Assembly (NCBI RefSeq): GCF_009903685.1
Contig: NZ_JAAABI010000003.1
Span: 284,974 to 348,973, forward strand
Origin: Flagellimonas ochracea
GTDB taxonomy: Bacteria > Bacteroidota > Bacteroidia > Flavobacteriales > Flavobacteriaceae
Direction: 5' to 3'
Length of the DNA stretch: 64,000 nt
Position numbers and translations under genes: made by a program. The notes below the pieces were generated by a model. The model was given only the letters and a program-made list of their open reading frames with translations. It was not told where the DNA came from and made no database searches. Positions within the stretch are counted from its first letter, which is position 1. Each line of letters opens with the position of its first letter. This document shows positions 1 through 8,948 of the stretch, in pieces.

Positions 1-401
1 CCCATTGCGGTGGCAAAACCATTGTAATTGGCATAAAAAGGCTCAGGAATAATTATTTCATCGTCTTTATCCATAAGGGTTCCCATGGCAAAGGAAAGTG
101 CTTCAGAACCTCCAGTAGTGACGATGATATCATCAGCAGAAACATGGATGTCATTTTTTGCATAGTATACCGCTATTTTGTTTCTGTACGCTTCGGAACC
201 TTCGGTCATACTATAGGCAAGGACCTCGATAGTGTTGTTTTTTACCGCATCCAGAGCTATTTTGGGAGTTTTGATGTCGGGTTGCCCAATGTTGAGATGG
301 ATAACCTCAACACCCCTTTTTTTAGCTGCTTCAGCATAAGGGACCAATTTTCGTATGGGTGAGGCAGGCATTCGCCTTCCTTTTTCTGAGATACTTGGCA
401 T
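1..401 (-). CDS. PLP-dependent class I/II aminotransferase (partial, N-terminal part)
   Basis: The minus strand encodes about 133 residues from an ATG at 401 to the window edge, beginning MPSISEKGRRMPASPIR. It continues with HLNIGQPDIKTP, then YSMTEGSEAYRNKIAVYY, then VTTGGSEALSFAMGTL and PEPFYANYNG. These are the N-terminal substrate loop, the cofactor-phosphate region and the following segment of fold-type I aspartate/aromatic aminotransferases that use pyridoxal phosphate. The Schiff-base lysine would lie outside the window, so the amino-acid specificity cannot be read. It is transcribed away from the protease gene at 551. The family call is secure and the exact substrate is unknown. Confidence 0.85.
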   Translation of the reverse strand, partial: MPSISEKGRRMPASPIRKLVPYAEAAKKRGVEVIHLNIGQPDIKTPKIALDAVKNNTIEVLAYSMTEGSEAYRNKIAVYYAKNDIHVSADDIIVTTGGSEALSFAMGTLMDKDDEIIIPEPFYANYNGFATAM

Positions 402-550
402 ATGGAAAATTTAAGCAAAAATGGTAAAACCTGAACTCGAAAACAACAGATTCTACCATTATTTAGCAGGTTAGGGGAATGTTAAAAATAAGCAGTGCTC
501 TTTGATTATTTTGTATATTTAAGATAGATAACCTGTTAGAAGTAAGCAAA

Positions 551-1891
551 TTGAAAAAAAAGCTACATTTTATTGCACTTCTTTTAATGCTGATACCATT
601 TTCGATTTCAGCACAAGGTTTTCGTTTGCCTGAAAATCAAAAGTTTCAAAAGATCAATTTTGAACTTATCAGCAATTTGATAGTCATACCCGTTGAAATC
701 AATGGGGCGGATTTAACCTTTGTATTGGACTCTGGTGTAAGTAGACCTTTACTCTTCAATCTTTCAGACCAGGATTCTTTGCAGATTAACAATGTTTCTG
801 AAGTGACCATTCGGGGGTTGGGGGACGGAGAACCTATGAAGGCCCTGAGCTCTTCTGGTAATAAATTTGCTTTAGGCAAGGCCAAGAATTATGATCAGGA
901 TTTGTTCGTGGTTTTGGATAAGGAAATTAATTTTTCAACTTCCCTGGGCATTCCTGTCCATGGAATCTTGGGGTATGAGCTATTTCGGGATTTTATAGTG
1001 GAGATTAACTACGGTTCTCAATATATAAAGCTTCATAATCCAGAATTATATGACCATGCTCCGCATAAAAGGTCACAGACCCTTCCATTGTCCATACAAA
1101 ATAGAAAAGCGTACGTGGAAGGAACCGTATTGATAAAAGATTCTGAAAATATACCGGTTAAACTTTTGGTGGATACGGGTAGTGGAGATGCACTTTGGCT
1201 GTTTCATGAACCGGAAAAGGGGCTTGAGATTCCTGAAAAAAACTATGAGGATTATTTGGGTCGAGGGTTAAGTGGCGATATTTTTGGTAAACGCGCCAAA
1301 GTGAACGGTGTTCGCATAGGAGATTTTGAGCTCAAGGATGCCAAGGCTGCCTTTCCTTATCAAGAGTCCTTCGGATTTGCAAAAAATCTTGGGGACCGTA
1401 ACGGAAGTGTAGGGGGTGAAATCTTGAAGCGGTTCAACATTGTCTTCGACTATCCAAGAGAACAGGTTACGTTAAGGAAAAATAATAATTTCAGAGATCC
1501 TTTTCACTATAACTTGGCTGGCATTGATTTACAGCACAATGGCTTGCGCTATATTGCAGAAAGAATAGCAGATTCCAGAGGTGTGGTGCGCGATGATGAA
1601 TCCACCTTTGGAAATGTCCAGATATTATTGGAGAATAAGACTCGATTAAGCTTGGTACCTGAAATTATTGTATCGGGTATTAGAGCTGGAAGCCCAGCCG
1701 CAGAGGCCGGATTGCAAGAGGGGGATGTCATCCTTGCTGTGAACGGTAAAAGAATATACCGTTACAAGCTGCAGGAAGTCCTAAAAATGCTTAACGAGAA
1801 AGAAGGCAAGCGAATAAAAGTACTAATAGAGCGCTATAACAAGGACATGCTCTTCACATTTGTCCTTAAGAAAGTATTTGATGATGATTAA
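551..1891 (+). CDS. exported aspartyl (retropepsin-like) protease with PDZ domain
   Basis: This 446-residue protein starts at a TTG codon and opens with a signal peptide ending near SISAQ at residue 22. Two retropepsin-like active-site motifs are visible, VLDSG at 59-62 and VDTGSG at 207-212, so both lobes of an aspartic protease lie on one chain. Such proteins are common in Bacteroidota. The C-terminal third carries a PDZ domain (about 370-435, with SPAAEAGLQEGDVI), which usually binds exposed C-termini. The first motif reads DSG rather than DTG, which is still compatible with catalysis. Location is probably periplasmic or outer-membrane associated. No natural substrate can be inferred. It ends in a shared terminator facing the DUF1573 gene. 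Confidence 0.85.
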   Translation: MKKKLHFIALLLMLIPFSISAQGFRLPENQKFQKINFELISNLIVIPVEINGADLTFVLDSGVSRPLLFNLSDQDSLQINNVSEVTIRGLGDGEPMKALSSSGNKFALGKAKNYDQDLFVVLDKEINFSTSLGIPVHGILGYELFRDFIVEINYGSQYIKLHNPELYDHAPHKRSQTLPLSIQNRKAYVEGTVLIKDSENIPVKLLVDTGSGDALWLFHEPEKGLEIPEKNYEDYLGRGLSGDIFGKRAKVNGVRIGDFELKDAKAAFPYQESFGFAKNLGDRNGSVGGEILKRFNIVFDYPREQVTLRKNNNFRDPFHYNLAGIDLQHNGLRYIAERIADSRGVVRDDESTFGNVQILLENKTRLSLVPEIIVSGIRAGSPAAEAGLQEGDVILAVNGKRIYRYKLQEVLKMLNEKEGKRIKVLIERYNKDMLFTFVLKKVFDDD

Positions 1892-1922
1892 AAAAGCCCC
1901 ATTTTATGGGGCTTTTTTTTTA
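1892..1922. terminator. bidirectional rho-independent terminator
   Basis: A perfect 10-bp stem (1892-1901 with 1907-1916) has an A-run on the left and a T-run on the right. It serves the protease gene on the plus strand and the DUF1573 gene on the minus strand. Confidence 0.85.
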
Positions 1923-1942
1923 TCTATTAATATTCTTATTTC

Positions 1943-2332
1943 TTATTTAGCGCCTTCTGCCTTTACCGTTCCTTTTATTTTTAACACCTTAGTAGGCGTG
2001 TCCGCATTGGAAGTCACTGTAATGGCTTTTCGTATAGGACCAATCCTGTTGGTATCATACTTAACCTCAATTTGACCTGTTTTTCCAGGCAAAATCGGTT
2101 CTTCTGGCTTTTTTGGTATAGTGCAGCCACAACTGGACCTTACATTGCTAATTACCAAAGGTGCGGTACCGGTATTGGTAAACTCAAAAACACGGATTCC
2201 ATCACTTCCCTTGGAAATTTCTCCGTAGTCGATTGTTTCACTTTTAAACTCGATTTTCGCTGTTGCATCTTGGGCATAAATCCCCAAAGAGAGCAGCCCG
2301 ACGAATAACATGAGTACAGTTCTTTTCATCAT
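1943..2332 (-). CDS. DUF1573 domain exported protein
   Basis: This 129-residue protein has a signal peptide (MMKRTVLMLF...GIYAQ) followed by a single DUF1573 domain. The domain shows EFTNTGTAPLVISNVRSSCGCT and a Lys/Pro-rich strand with VKYDTNRIGPIRKAITVTSN. DUF1573 is an ASH/MSP-like beta-sandwich, abundant in Bacteroidota and Planctomycetota, with no firmly assigned function. The SCGCT cysteine pair is a family hallmark. Two adjacent ATG codons (2332 and 2329) are possible starts. A good promoter lies just upstream at 2353-2384. The role is unknown; it is presumably periplasmic. Confidence 0.9.
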   Translation of the reverse strand: MMKRTVLMLFVGLLSLGIYAQDATAKIEFKSETIDYGEISKGSDGIRVFEFTNTGTAPLVISNVRSSCGCTIPKKPEEPILPGKTGQIEVKYDTNRIGPIRKAITVTSNADTPTKVLKIKGTVKAEGAK

Positions 2333-2352
2333 TTATAGTTTTGGGTGAACCT

Positions 2353-2384
2353 CAAATGTAAATGTTTTCCCACCTACATCCAAA
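2353..2384 (-). promoter_or_regulatory. bacteroidetal promoter for the DUF1573 gene
   Basis: On the minus strand TTTG (2381-2384) is followed after exactly 20 bases by TACATTTG (2353-2360), matching the Bacteroidota primary sigma consensus TTTG/TAnnTTTG. It lies 20 bases before the start codon. Confidence 0.65.
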
Positions 2385-2389
2385 ATTCT

Positions 2390-2419
2390 TTTGTTATGTA
2401 ATAACGTTACTTATTTTTG
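2390..2419 (+). promoter_or_regulatory. bacteroidetal promoter for valS
   Basis: TTTG at 2390-2393 and TATTTTTG at 2412-2419 are separated by 18 bases. This predicts a 5' UTR of roughly 100 bases before valS. It is nearly back to back with the DUF1573 promoter on the other strand. Confidence 0.55.
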
Positions 2420-2526
2420 TTTCGTATTTCTGGATTGGCCCTCAAGTGAAGAAAAGTGCAAATTAACATGAAGCATCTCCTCAAAAAGACCTATCCGGTT
2501 CCAAACGACAAAAACTATACCGAAAA

Positions 2527-5157
2527 ATGGACATTCCATCAAAATATGAACCTCAAAGGGTAGAAGAACATTGGTATTCCTATTGGACCAAGCACCAGTA
2601 TTTTAGTTCTAAACCAGATCAAAGGGAACCCTATACCATCGTGATTCCGCCTCCAAATGTTACCGGAGTGCTCCATATGGGGCATATGCTGAACAATACT
2701 CTTCAAGATGTATTGATTCGTAGAGCAAGGCTTTTGGGCAAAAATGCATGCTGGGTACCCGGAATGGACCATGCTTCCATAGCCACGGAAGCCAAAGTGG
2801 TGGCCAAGTTGAAGGAGAATGGGGTGGACAAAGCCGATTTGACCAGGGATGAATTTCTTGAACATGCCTGGGATTGGACCAATGAATATGGTGGGGTAAT
2901 TCTTCAACAACTAAAAAAATTGGGTTGTTCCTGCGATTGGGACCGCACTAAATTCACCATGGATGATGATATGTCTGCCTCTGTGATAAAGGTTTTTGTT
3001 GATTTATATGAAAAGGGATTGATTTATAGAGGTTTTCGGATGGTAAATTGGGATCCTGAAGCCAAAACGACCCTTTCAGACGAAGAGGTCATTCATGAAG
3101 AAAGGCAAGGGGAGCTGTATTATTTGGCCTATCCTATAGAAGACTCGGAAGAAAAAGTAGTGATTGCCACGACCCGACCAGAAACTATTTTAGGAGATAC
3201 TGCCATATGCATCAACCCTAATGATGAAAGGTATCAGCATTTAAAAGGTAAAAAAGCAATAGTCCCACTCTGCAACAGGGCGATTCCAATTATCCAGGAC
3301 GAATATGTGGACGTAGAGTTCGGAACTGGTTGCCTTAAAGTTACCCCAGCCCATGATGAAAATGACAAGAATTTGGGGGATAAGTATAACTTGGAAATCA
3401 TAGATATCTTTAATGAAGATGCCACGTTGAATGCCAACGGCCTCCACTACGAGGGAAAGGACCGTTTTGTTGCACGCAATGAAATAGTCAAAGAACTAGA
3501 GGAAAAGAAGTTTTTGGTGAAAACGGAGCCATACACCAACAAAGTGGGAACTTCTGAACGTACCAAGGCAGTAATAGAGCCACGTTTATCAGATCAGTGG
3601 TTTCTTAAAATGGACAGGTTGGCAAAACCTGCCCTTGAAGGGGTGTTAAAGACAGCGGACATCAAATTTTACCCTAAAAAGTTTGAAAATACGTATCGCC
3701 ATTGGATGGAAGGCATACGGGATTGGAATATTTCCCGACAATTGTGGTGGGGACAGCAGATCCCTGCCTATTATTATGGTGATGGCAAGGAGGACTTTGT
3801 AGTTGCGGAGACACCTCAACAAGCCTTGGATCTGGCCAGAGCTAAATCCAAAAATTCCAACTTGGAGCTAAACGATCTGAAGCAGGACCAAGACGTGTTG
3901 GATACTTGGTTTTCCTCTTGGTTATGGCCCATAAGTGTTTTTGGAGGCATTCTGGAACCAGATAATGAGGAGGTAAACTACTACTATCCAACCAGTGATT
4001 TGGTCACTGCACCGGACATTATTTTCTTTTGGGTCGCCAGAATGATTATGGCTGGCTACGAATATCGGGGACAACGTCCTTTTGAAAATGTATATTTCAC
4101 TGGATTGGTACGGGACAAACAACGGCGTAAAATGTCCAAACAATTGGGTAACTCACCCGATGCCTTAAAACTGATTAAGGATTTTGGAGCCGACGGCGTT
4201 CGCGTGGGTCTTCTGTTGAGTTCGTCAGCGGGCAACGACATTATGTTCGACGAATCACTTTGTCAACAGGGAGCTAATTTTGCCAATAAAGTATGGAATG
4301 CCTTTCGATTGGTGAAAGGGTGGGAAGTGGCCGATTTACCTCAGCCTGAAGCAGCTAAGATTGGACTCGGGTGGTATCAGGCCAAACTGAACCAAACATT
4401 GACCGAAATTGATGACCATTTTTCAAAGTATCGCATTTCAGATGCGCTAATGGCAATTTATAAATTGGTTTGGGACGATTTCTGTTCCTGGTTGTTGGAA
4501 ATTGTGAAGCCTGCCTATCAAAAGCCAATTGACAAAACTACTTTTGATGCCGTCATAAAACTGTTTGAAGATAACCTGAAGCTGTTGCACCCTTTCATGC
4601 CTTTTTTGACCGAGGAAGTATGGCAACATATGGCAGAACGCACTCCTGAACAAGCCTTGATAGTTGCCAATTGGCCAAAGGTGGGTGATACCGACCCTGC
4701 CCTAATTAAAGATTTTGATTTTGCAGCTGAAGTAATCGCCGGCATACGTACCATTCGAAAGGAAAAGAACATCCCTCAGAAAGAGACACTGGAGCTATTT
4801 GTATTGAATTCCGAAAATGTTTCTGGAAAAATGAATGCCATTATTACCAAGTTGGGCAATCTTTCCAAGTTGGAGGTGATAAATATGGGTATGGATGGTG
4901 CCTTGACATTTCGCGTAAAAAGCAACGAGTATTTTATTCCGATAAGTGGAGCTGTGGACATTGAAGCAGAAATTCAAAAACTTACCGAAGAGCTCAACTA
5001 TACCCGTGGATTTTTACAATCCGTGCAAAAGAAATTGAGCAACGAACGCTTTGTGAACAATGCCCCCGAAAAAGTGGTGGCCATGGAAAAGAAAAAAGCT
5101 GCCGATGCCGAAGCTAAAATTGACACTTTGGAAAAAAGTTTGGCCAGTTTGGGATAA
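2527..5157 (+). CDS. valS: valyl-tRNA synthetase
   Basis: This 876-residue class Ia aminoacyl-tRNA synthetase charges tRNA-Val with valine in the cytoplasm. The HIGH motif appears as HMGH at 50-53 within PPPNVTGVLHMGHML, and the KMSKS motif as KMSKQ near 535. The connective-peptide editing domain contains TTRPETILGDTAI. The C-terminal Lys/Glu-rich segment (about 805-876, ELNYTRGFLQSVQKKLSNERF) is the ValRS coiled-coil arm that contacts tRNA. Full-length for the bacterial family. It appears to be transcribed alone from the promoter at 2390-2419. Confidence 0.98.
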   Translation: MDIPSKYEPQRVEEHWYSYWTKHQYFSSKPDQREPYTIVIPPPNVTGVLHMGHMLNNTLQDVLIRRARLLGKNACWVPGMDHASIATEAKVVAKLKENGVDKADLTRDEFLEHAWDWTNEYGGVILQQLKKLGCSCDWDRTKFTMDDDMSASVIKVFVDLYEKGLIYRGFRMVNWDPEAKTTLSDEEVIHEERQGELYYLAYPIEDSEEKVVIATTRPETILGDTAICINPNDERYQHLKGKKAIVPLCNRAIPIIQDEYVDVEFGTGCLKVTPAHDENDKNLGDKYNLEIIDIFNEDATLNANGLHYEGKDRFVARNEIVKELEEKKFLVKTEPYTNKVGTSERTKAVIEPRLSDQWFLKMDRLAKPALEGVLKTADIKFYPKKFENTYRHWMEGIRDWNISRQLWWGQQIPAYYYGDGKEDFVVAETPQQALDLARAKSKNSNLELNDLKQDQDVLDTWFSSWLWPISVFGGILEPDNEEVNYYYPTSDLVTAPDIIFFWVARMIMAGYEYRGQRPFENVYFTGLVRDKQRRKMSKQLGNSPDALKLIKDFGADGVRVGLLLSSSAGNDIMFDESLCQQGANFANKVWNAFRLVKGWEVADLPQPEAAKIGLGWYQAKLNQTLTEIDDHFSKYRISDALMAIYKLVWDDFCSWLLEIVKPAYQKPIDKTTFDAVIKLFEDNLKLLHPFMPFLTEEVWQHMAERTPEQALIVANWPKVGDTDPALIKDFDFAAEVIAGIRTIRKEKNIPQKETLELFVLNSENVSGKMNAIITKLGNLSKLEVINMGMDGALTFRVKSNEYFIPISGAVDIEAEIQKLTEELNYTRGFLQSVQKKLSNERFVNNAPEKVVAMEKKKAADAEAKIDTLEKSLASLG

Positions 5158-5305
5158 ATCTTAAGTGTTTTCAAGGGATTTTGATGAATAGGGAATCATC
5201 TTTTTGAAAGTTTAACATAGAAGTTTGTGGCTGTAAGGCTCAATCCAAAACCTTGATTCATCAATTGAATTGATAGGATTATCCAGTTTTTTTTAACTTA
5301 GAAAC

Positions 5306-6574
5306 ATGGAAACTTATGCTACCGCTTTATTATACGCCATACCCTTTTTTGTAGCATTGGTATTGTTTGAAGTGCTTTATGGGCACTTTGTGAAGAACCA
5401 AAAGCACAATGTTATGGATACTGTGAGCAGTTTAAGCTCTGGACTTACCAATATTGTGAAGGATTCATTGGGGTTGGCTTTGGTTTTGGTCACGTATCCC
5501 TATTTGGTTGAACACTTGGCAATTATTCAGATAGAGGCCAACTGGGCTGTTTGGTTAATAGCCTTCATCACAATTGATTTTGCCGGATATTGGAATCATA
5601 GATTGAGCCACCACATCAATATTTTTTGGAATCAACACGTAATACATCATAGCAGTGAGGAATTTAATTTGGCTTGTGCTTTGCGACAGTCCATTTCGAA
5701 TGTAATCGGCTATTTTCCAATATTGCTGCTTCCTGCCGCTTTTCTCGGAATTCCCAATGAAGTTATTGCCATATTGGCCCCAATCCATCTTTTTGCCCAA
5801 TTTTGGTACCATACACAGCATATTGGCAAAATGGGATGGCTGGAATACATTATAGTCACCCCGTCCCAACATAGAGTGCATCATGCCATTAACCCAGTGT
5901 ACATTGACAAAAATTTGGGGCAAATACTTTGTATTTGGGATCGTTGGTTTGGAACCTTTCAAGAAGAACTGGATGAGGTTCCGCCCCAATATGGGGTTTT
6001 GAAGCCTGCGGCAACATGGAACCCTATTCTTATCAATTTTCAACATTTTTGGAGGTTGTGTGTTGATGCCTGGCGGACAAGGAATTTGTGGGACAAGTTT
6101 CGTATTTGGTTTATGCCCACAGGCTGGCGCCCCTCAGATGTAACGGTAAAATACCCTATTTCCAAAATTGAGGACGTCTACAATTTTTCCAAGTACAAAC
6201 CCGATGCCTCCTTGGGTCTGAAGGGCTATGCTATTTTTCAACTGCTGTGCAATACCGGGTTGTTACTTTTCATGTTCTTCAACTATGCCGAAATAGGGTT
6301 CAATAACCTCCTGTTCTTTGGTGGGTTTGTTTTTTTAGGGATTTATGGTTATACCAGTTTGATGGATAGAAAACAACATGCGGTTTGGATAGAGGTATTC
6401 CGTGGAATCGCAGGATTGGTATTGATTTTTTTGACCGGTGATTGGTTCGGTATCAACACTTATTTGGCTTTGGGCAGTTATCTGGTGGCGATATACTTCC
6501 TTATCACTATTTTTGGCGGCATCTACTTCACCTATTTTGAAAAAAACTACGTGGCTCCGAATTTGGCTTCCTAA
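5306..6574 (+). CDS. sterol desaturase / fatty acid hydroxylase family membrane protein
   Basis: This 422-residue multi-pass membrane protein contains the His clusters of the di-iron fatty acid hydroxylase superfamily: HRLSHH, then HVIHHSSEEFN, then HTQH and HRVHH. These residues normally bind two irons that activate O2 to hydroxylate or desaturate a lipid. Hydrophobic segments occur near the N-terminus (ALLYAIPFFVALVLF), in the middle, and as several helices in an extra C-terminal domain (about 300-415). The substrate cannot be read from sequence; candidates are acyl chains, carotenoids or hopanoids. Its 3' end overlaps the convergent ACBP gene by 4 bases. Confidence 0.88.
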   Translation: METYATALLYAIPFFVALVLFEVLYGHFVKNQKHNVMDTVSSLSSGLTNIVKDSLGLALVLVTYPYLVEHLAIIQIEANWAVWLIAFITIDFAGYWNHRLSHHINIFWNQHVIHHSSEEFNLACALRQSISNVIGYFPILLLPAAFLGIPNEVIAILAPIHLFAQFWYHTQHIGKMGWLEYIIVTPSQHRVHHAINPVYIDKNLGQILCIWDRWFGTFQEELDEVPPQYGVLKPAATWNPILINFQHFWRLCVDAWRTRNLWDKFRIWFMPTGWRPSDVTVKYPISKIEDVYNFSKYKPDASLGLKGYAIFQLLCNTGLLLFMFFNYAEIGFNNLLFFGGFVFLGIYGYTSLMDRKQHAVWIEVFRGIAGLVLIFLTGDWFGINTYLALGSYLVAIYFLITIFGGIYFTYFEKNYVAPNLAS

Positions 6575-6834
6575 AGCTTCTTTACTTCATTGTTGACCAA
6601 TTCCACATAGCTCCTCATCGCATCTTCCTTGTTGATGTTTTGTGCTTGAATAAGTGCATTGGCCTTAAAGGCATTGATCAAAGGTGTTTTACTTCCTGGG
6701 TTGTTGTAATTCTGATTGGCAATCTTGTAGTAGGCATATAATTTCAATAAAAGGTCTGCAGGCAGGGGTTCGGTGTAAGAACTTACAAAGTCCACCGCTT
6801 CCCTGAATTTTTTATGTAACTCCTCATCAATCAT
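6571..6834 (-). CDS. acyl-CoA-binding protein
   Basis: This 87-residue protein is the right size and pattern for a bacterial acyl-CoA-binding protein: FREAVDFV, LLLKLYAYYKIA and the terminal helix AMRSYVELVNNEV of the four-helix bundle. The family binds medium and long acyl-CoA thioesters and acts as an intracellular carrier pool. It is the last gene of the cdsA-psd lipid cluster and overlaps psd by 8 bases, so a role in supplying acyl groups for phospholipid synthesis is a sensible inference. Confidence 0.85.
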   Translation of the reverse strand: MIDEELHKKFREAVDFVSSYTEPLPADLLLKLYAYYKIANQNYNNPGSKTPLINAFKANALIQAQNINKEDAMRSYVELVNNEVKKL

Positions 6835-7492
6835 CCTTTTTCCGAATTGAGGCTATGCAAGTTCTCGCTCCCACCACTTTTTGATTCAATTTTACGGTGA
6901 TATTACAATCTAAAGGTAAAAGCAGGTCCACTCTAGAGCCAAATTTAATAAAGCCAGCATCCTGTCCTTGGGTTACTTGTTCCCCTTCTTCAGCATAGTT
7001 CACGATTCGCCTTGCCATTGCACCTGCAATTTGCCGATATCCAATTTCCCCAAATTTTGGAGTATGGATCACAACAGTGGTCCGCTCATTTTCTATGCTC
7101 GATTTGGGATGCCATGCCACCAAATATTTGCCCGGATGGTACTTGGAATAGGTCACGGTACCGCTGGCCGCGTATCGGGTAACATGTACGTTTATAGGCG
7201 ACATGAAGATGGACACTTGTCTACGACGGTCCTTGAAATATTCTGGTTCATCAACCTCTTCTATGGCCACGACCTTGCCATCCACGGGGGCCAGTATCTC
7301 ATCGAAATTTGGGGTTACCAATCTTCTTGGATTCCTGAAGAACTGAAGAATCAGTATCAACAAAACCAAGGCAAACACCTGTGTGCCTATGCGAATCCAT
7401 TCCACCCCAATGTAAAATTGGGTGACGATTATCGCTGCAACTACAATGAAAAAAGTAGTAATGATTATTTTTTGCCCCTCTCTATGAAACAT
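6827..7492 (-). CDS. psd: phosphatidylserine decarboxylase (short proenzyme)
   Basis: This 221-residue protein belongs to the short PSD family, which converts phosphatidylserine to phosphatidylethanolamine with a self-made pyruvoyl cofactor. Two N-terminal hydrophobic segments (about 9-28 and 36-50) anchor it in the inner membrane. LAPVDGKV (67-74) and NVHVTRYA (101-108) carry conserved catalytic Asp and His. The cleavage and pyruvoyl serine should be S186 in FGSRVD, the GS motif of this family. It overlaps cdsA by 11 bases, which suggests translational coupling within one operon. Confidence 0.93.
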   Translation of the reverse strand: MFHREGQKIIITTFFIVVAAIIVTQFYIGVEWIRIGTQVFALVLLILILQFFRNPRRLVTPNFDEILAPVDGKVVAIEEVDEPEYFKDRRRQVSIFMSPINVHVTRYAASGTVTYSKYHPGKYLVAWHPKSSIENERTTVVIHTPKFGEIGYRQIAGAMARRIVNYAEEGEQVTQGQDAGFIKFGSRVDLLLPLDCNITVKLNQKVVGARTCIASIRKKDD

Positions 7493-8285
7493 AGGAAAAT
7501 ATATTTAACACCAAATACGCAAAGGGTGCTGCGAACACCAAACTATCCAAACGGTCCCAGATCCCTCCATGGCCCGGTAAAATGGCACCACTGTCCTTAA
7601 CACCGGCCAAACGCTTGAATTTTGACTCTAACAAATCTCCCAAACCACCTGCAATTACAATAACTACAGCGAGTATCATCCATTGAAATAGGGTTAATAT
7701 GGGTTCGTAGCCTGCCAAAAAGTAAGCCGTCAGCAATGCAAAAATAAGACCTCCCAGAGAACCTTCAATGGTTTTTTTTGGGGAAACTGCAGGATATAGT
7801 TTAGTTCGGCCCAAGGTTCTTCCGACCAAATAGGCAAAAGTGTCGTTCACCCATATCAAAATAAAAATTCCCATAATCAGGATTTTTGCGAAACTATCCT
7901 GCTCGTAAGGAATCATAGTAAGGAAAATACAGCCACCACCAATGTAGAGTAGGCCAATGACGAATTTTTGAACATCACTGAATTTTCTTGGCTTTTTTGA
8001 AAATAAAAATGTGATCAGGGACATATTGACACCTAGGGTCAGTAGCATCAAAAGGGTGATGGGCAACTCATCCTCCACTAGATAAATATAGGCCCACCAA
8101 AGCATCAAATAGGCTAAAAAAATATAATAGCCCTTCAACCGAACTATTCTTTTGAATTCATATAGACAGGCCAGGCCAAAGGCCATAAAAAGAAAATCGA
8201 ATGCATCTGAACTTAAAAAAACAGACCCCAAAAGGAGTACCACATAAATGACGCCTGTTAACGAGCGCCTGAGAATTTCTTTCAT
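7482..8285 (-). CDS. cdsA: phosphatidate cytidylyltransferase (CDP-diglyceride synthase)
   Basis: This 267-residue multi-pass inner-membrane enzyme makes CDP-diacylglycerol from phosphatidic acid and CTP, the branch point for all phospholipids. The family signature is complete near the C-terminus: ESKFKRLAGVKDSG followed by LPGHGGIWDRLDS, with the Lys-Asp and Asp residues that bind metal and CTP. About eight hydrophobic segments are visible. It is flanked by the LUD gene (4-base gap) and psd (overlap), so CDP-DAG and phosphatidylethanolamine synthesis are co-transcribed. Confidence 0.97.
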   Translation of the reverse strand: MKEILRRSLTGVIYVVLLLGSVFLSSDAFDFLFMAFGLACLYEFKRIVRLKGYYIFLAYLMLWWAYIYLVEDELPITLLMLLTLGVNMSLITFLFSKKPRKFSDVQKFVIGLLYIGGGCIFLTMIPYEQDSFAKILIMGIFILIWVNDTFAYLVGRTLGRTKLYPAVSPKKTIEGSLGGLIFALLTAYFLAGYEPILTLFQWMILAVVIVIAGGLGDLLESKFKRLAGVKDSGAILPGHGGIWDRLDSLVFAAPFAYLVLNIFSYVS

Positions 8286-8289
8286 GGGG

Positions 8290-8898
8290 TTAGTAATCTT
8301 CTAGGAGCAAAAGATATACATTTTTTGAGGCACTTCCATAGGAAAGGAAATCATTTTTGTTTTCGGGGCTGGGCTGAAAGTGCTTCAATGTGGTAATGTT
8401 GTTCGGGATGTTCTTCTGGTACTTTTCTTTTATCACTTTCAATGCTTCACTGATGGAATCGACCAGTTGGCTCGTAGTGGCAAATACAATAAGATTGGAG
8501 GGCAGCTCGTCCAATTTCTTTTCTTTTATTTGGTTGGAGCAGACCAGAATGGAGCCGTTATGTGCTATAAGATGTTCGCAGGTTGTGAAAAAGATATCAC
8601 TGTCCTGCCTATTTTGGGTAAAGGAAATGTTTTCTGATGCAAATCTACTTTCCAATCTGAAATCCAACGAATAGAAAACCTGGTTTTGCCAATTGTTCTC
8701 GGAAATGATATTCTGTAGGGCCTCGGAAACTTCGGAGAAATCTTCACAGTATATAAACTTGCCGCCATTTTTTTTGAAGTAAATGGTAAACTTCTCATCC
8801 ACTGGAATTTTTAGGTCAGGCATGTGCTCTCCACGAGTCTCCACAGTTTCCTTAGAAACCCTTTTACCACCACCGAAAAGCTTACCAAAAATTCCCAT
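8290..8898 (-). CDS. LUD domain protein (LutC/YkgG-like)
   Basis: This 202-residue soluble protein has the LUD fold pattern: DIFFTTCEHLIAHNGSILVCSNQ and LDELPSNLIVFATTSQLVDSISEAL. The family includes LutC of the lactate-utilisation complex. Here there is no lutA or lutB partner; the gene sits between ftsH and cdsA in one operon. The Gly/Lys-rich N-terminus (GIFGKLFGGGKRV) is typical of the Flavobacteriaceae version. Its role in this context is unknown, and lactate oxidation should not be assumed. Confidence 0.8.
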   Translation of the reverse strand: MGIFGKLFGGGKRVSKETVETRGEHMPDLKIPVDEKFTIYFKKNGGKFIYCEDFSEVSEALQNIISENNWQNQVFYSLDFRLESRFASENISFTQNRQDSDIFFTTCEHLIAHNGSILVCSNQIKEKKLDELPSNLIVFATTSQLVDSISEALKVIKEKYQKNIPNNITTLKHFQPSPENKNDFLSYGSASKNVYLLLLEDY

Positions 8899-8948
8899 TG
8901 ATGTTTTTAAGAACTTTTATTCATTAAATGCGACTTATTTGAAGTGAA

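Noticed and set aside
144..362. 72-codon plus-strand frame
   Set aside because: Antisense to the clear aminotransferase coding region.
2468..2563. 31-codon upstream frame overlapping the valS start
   Set aside because: Could be an upstream ORF but has no supporting motif, codon run or conserved feature.
6968..7600. 210-codon plus-strand frame opposite psd and cdsA
   Set aside because: Fully antisense to two convincing lipid genes and without family resemblance.
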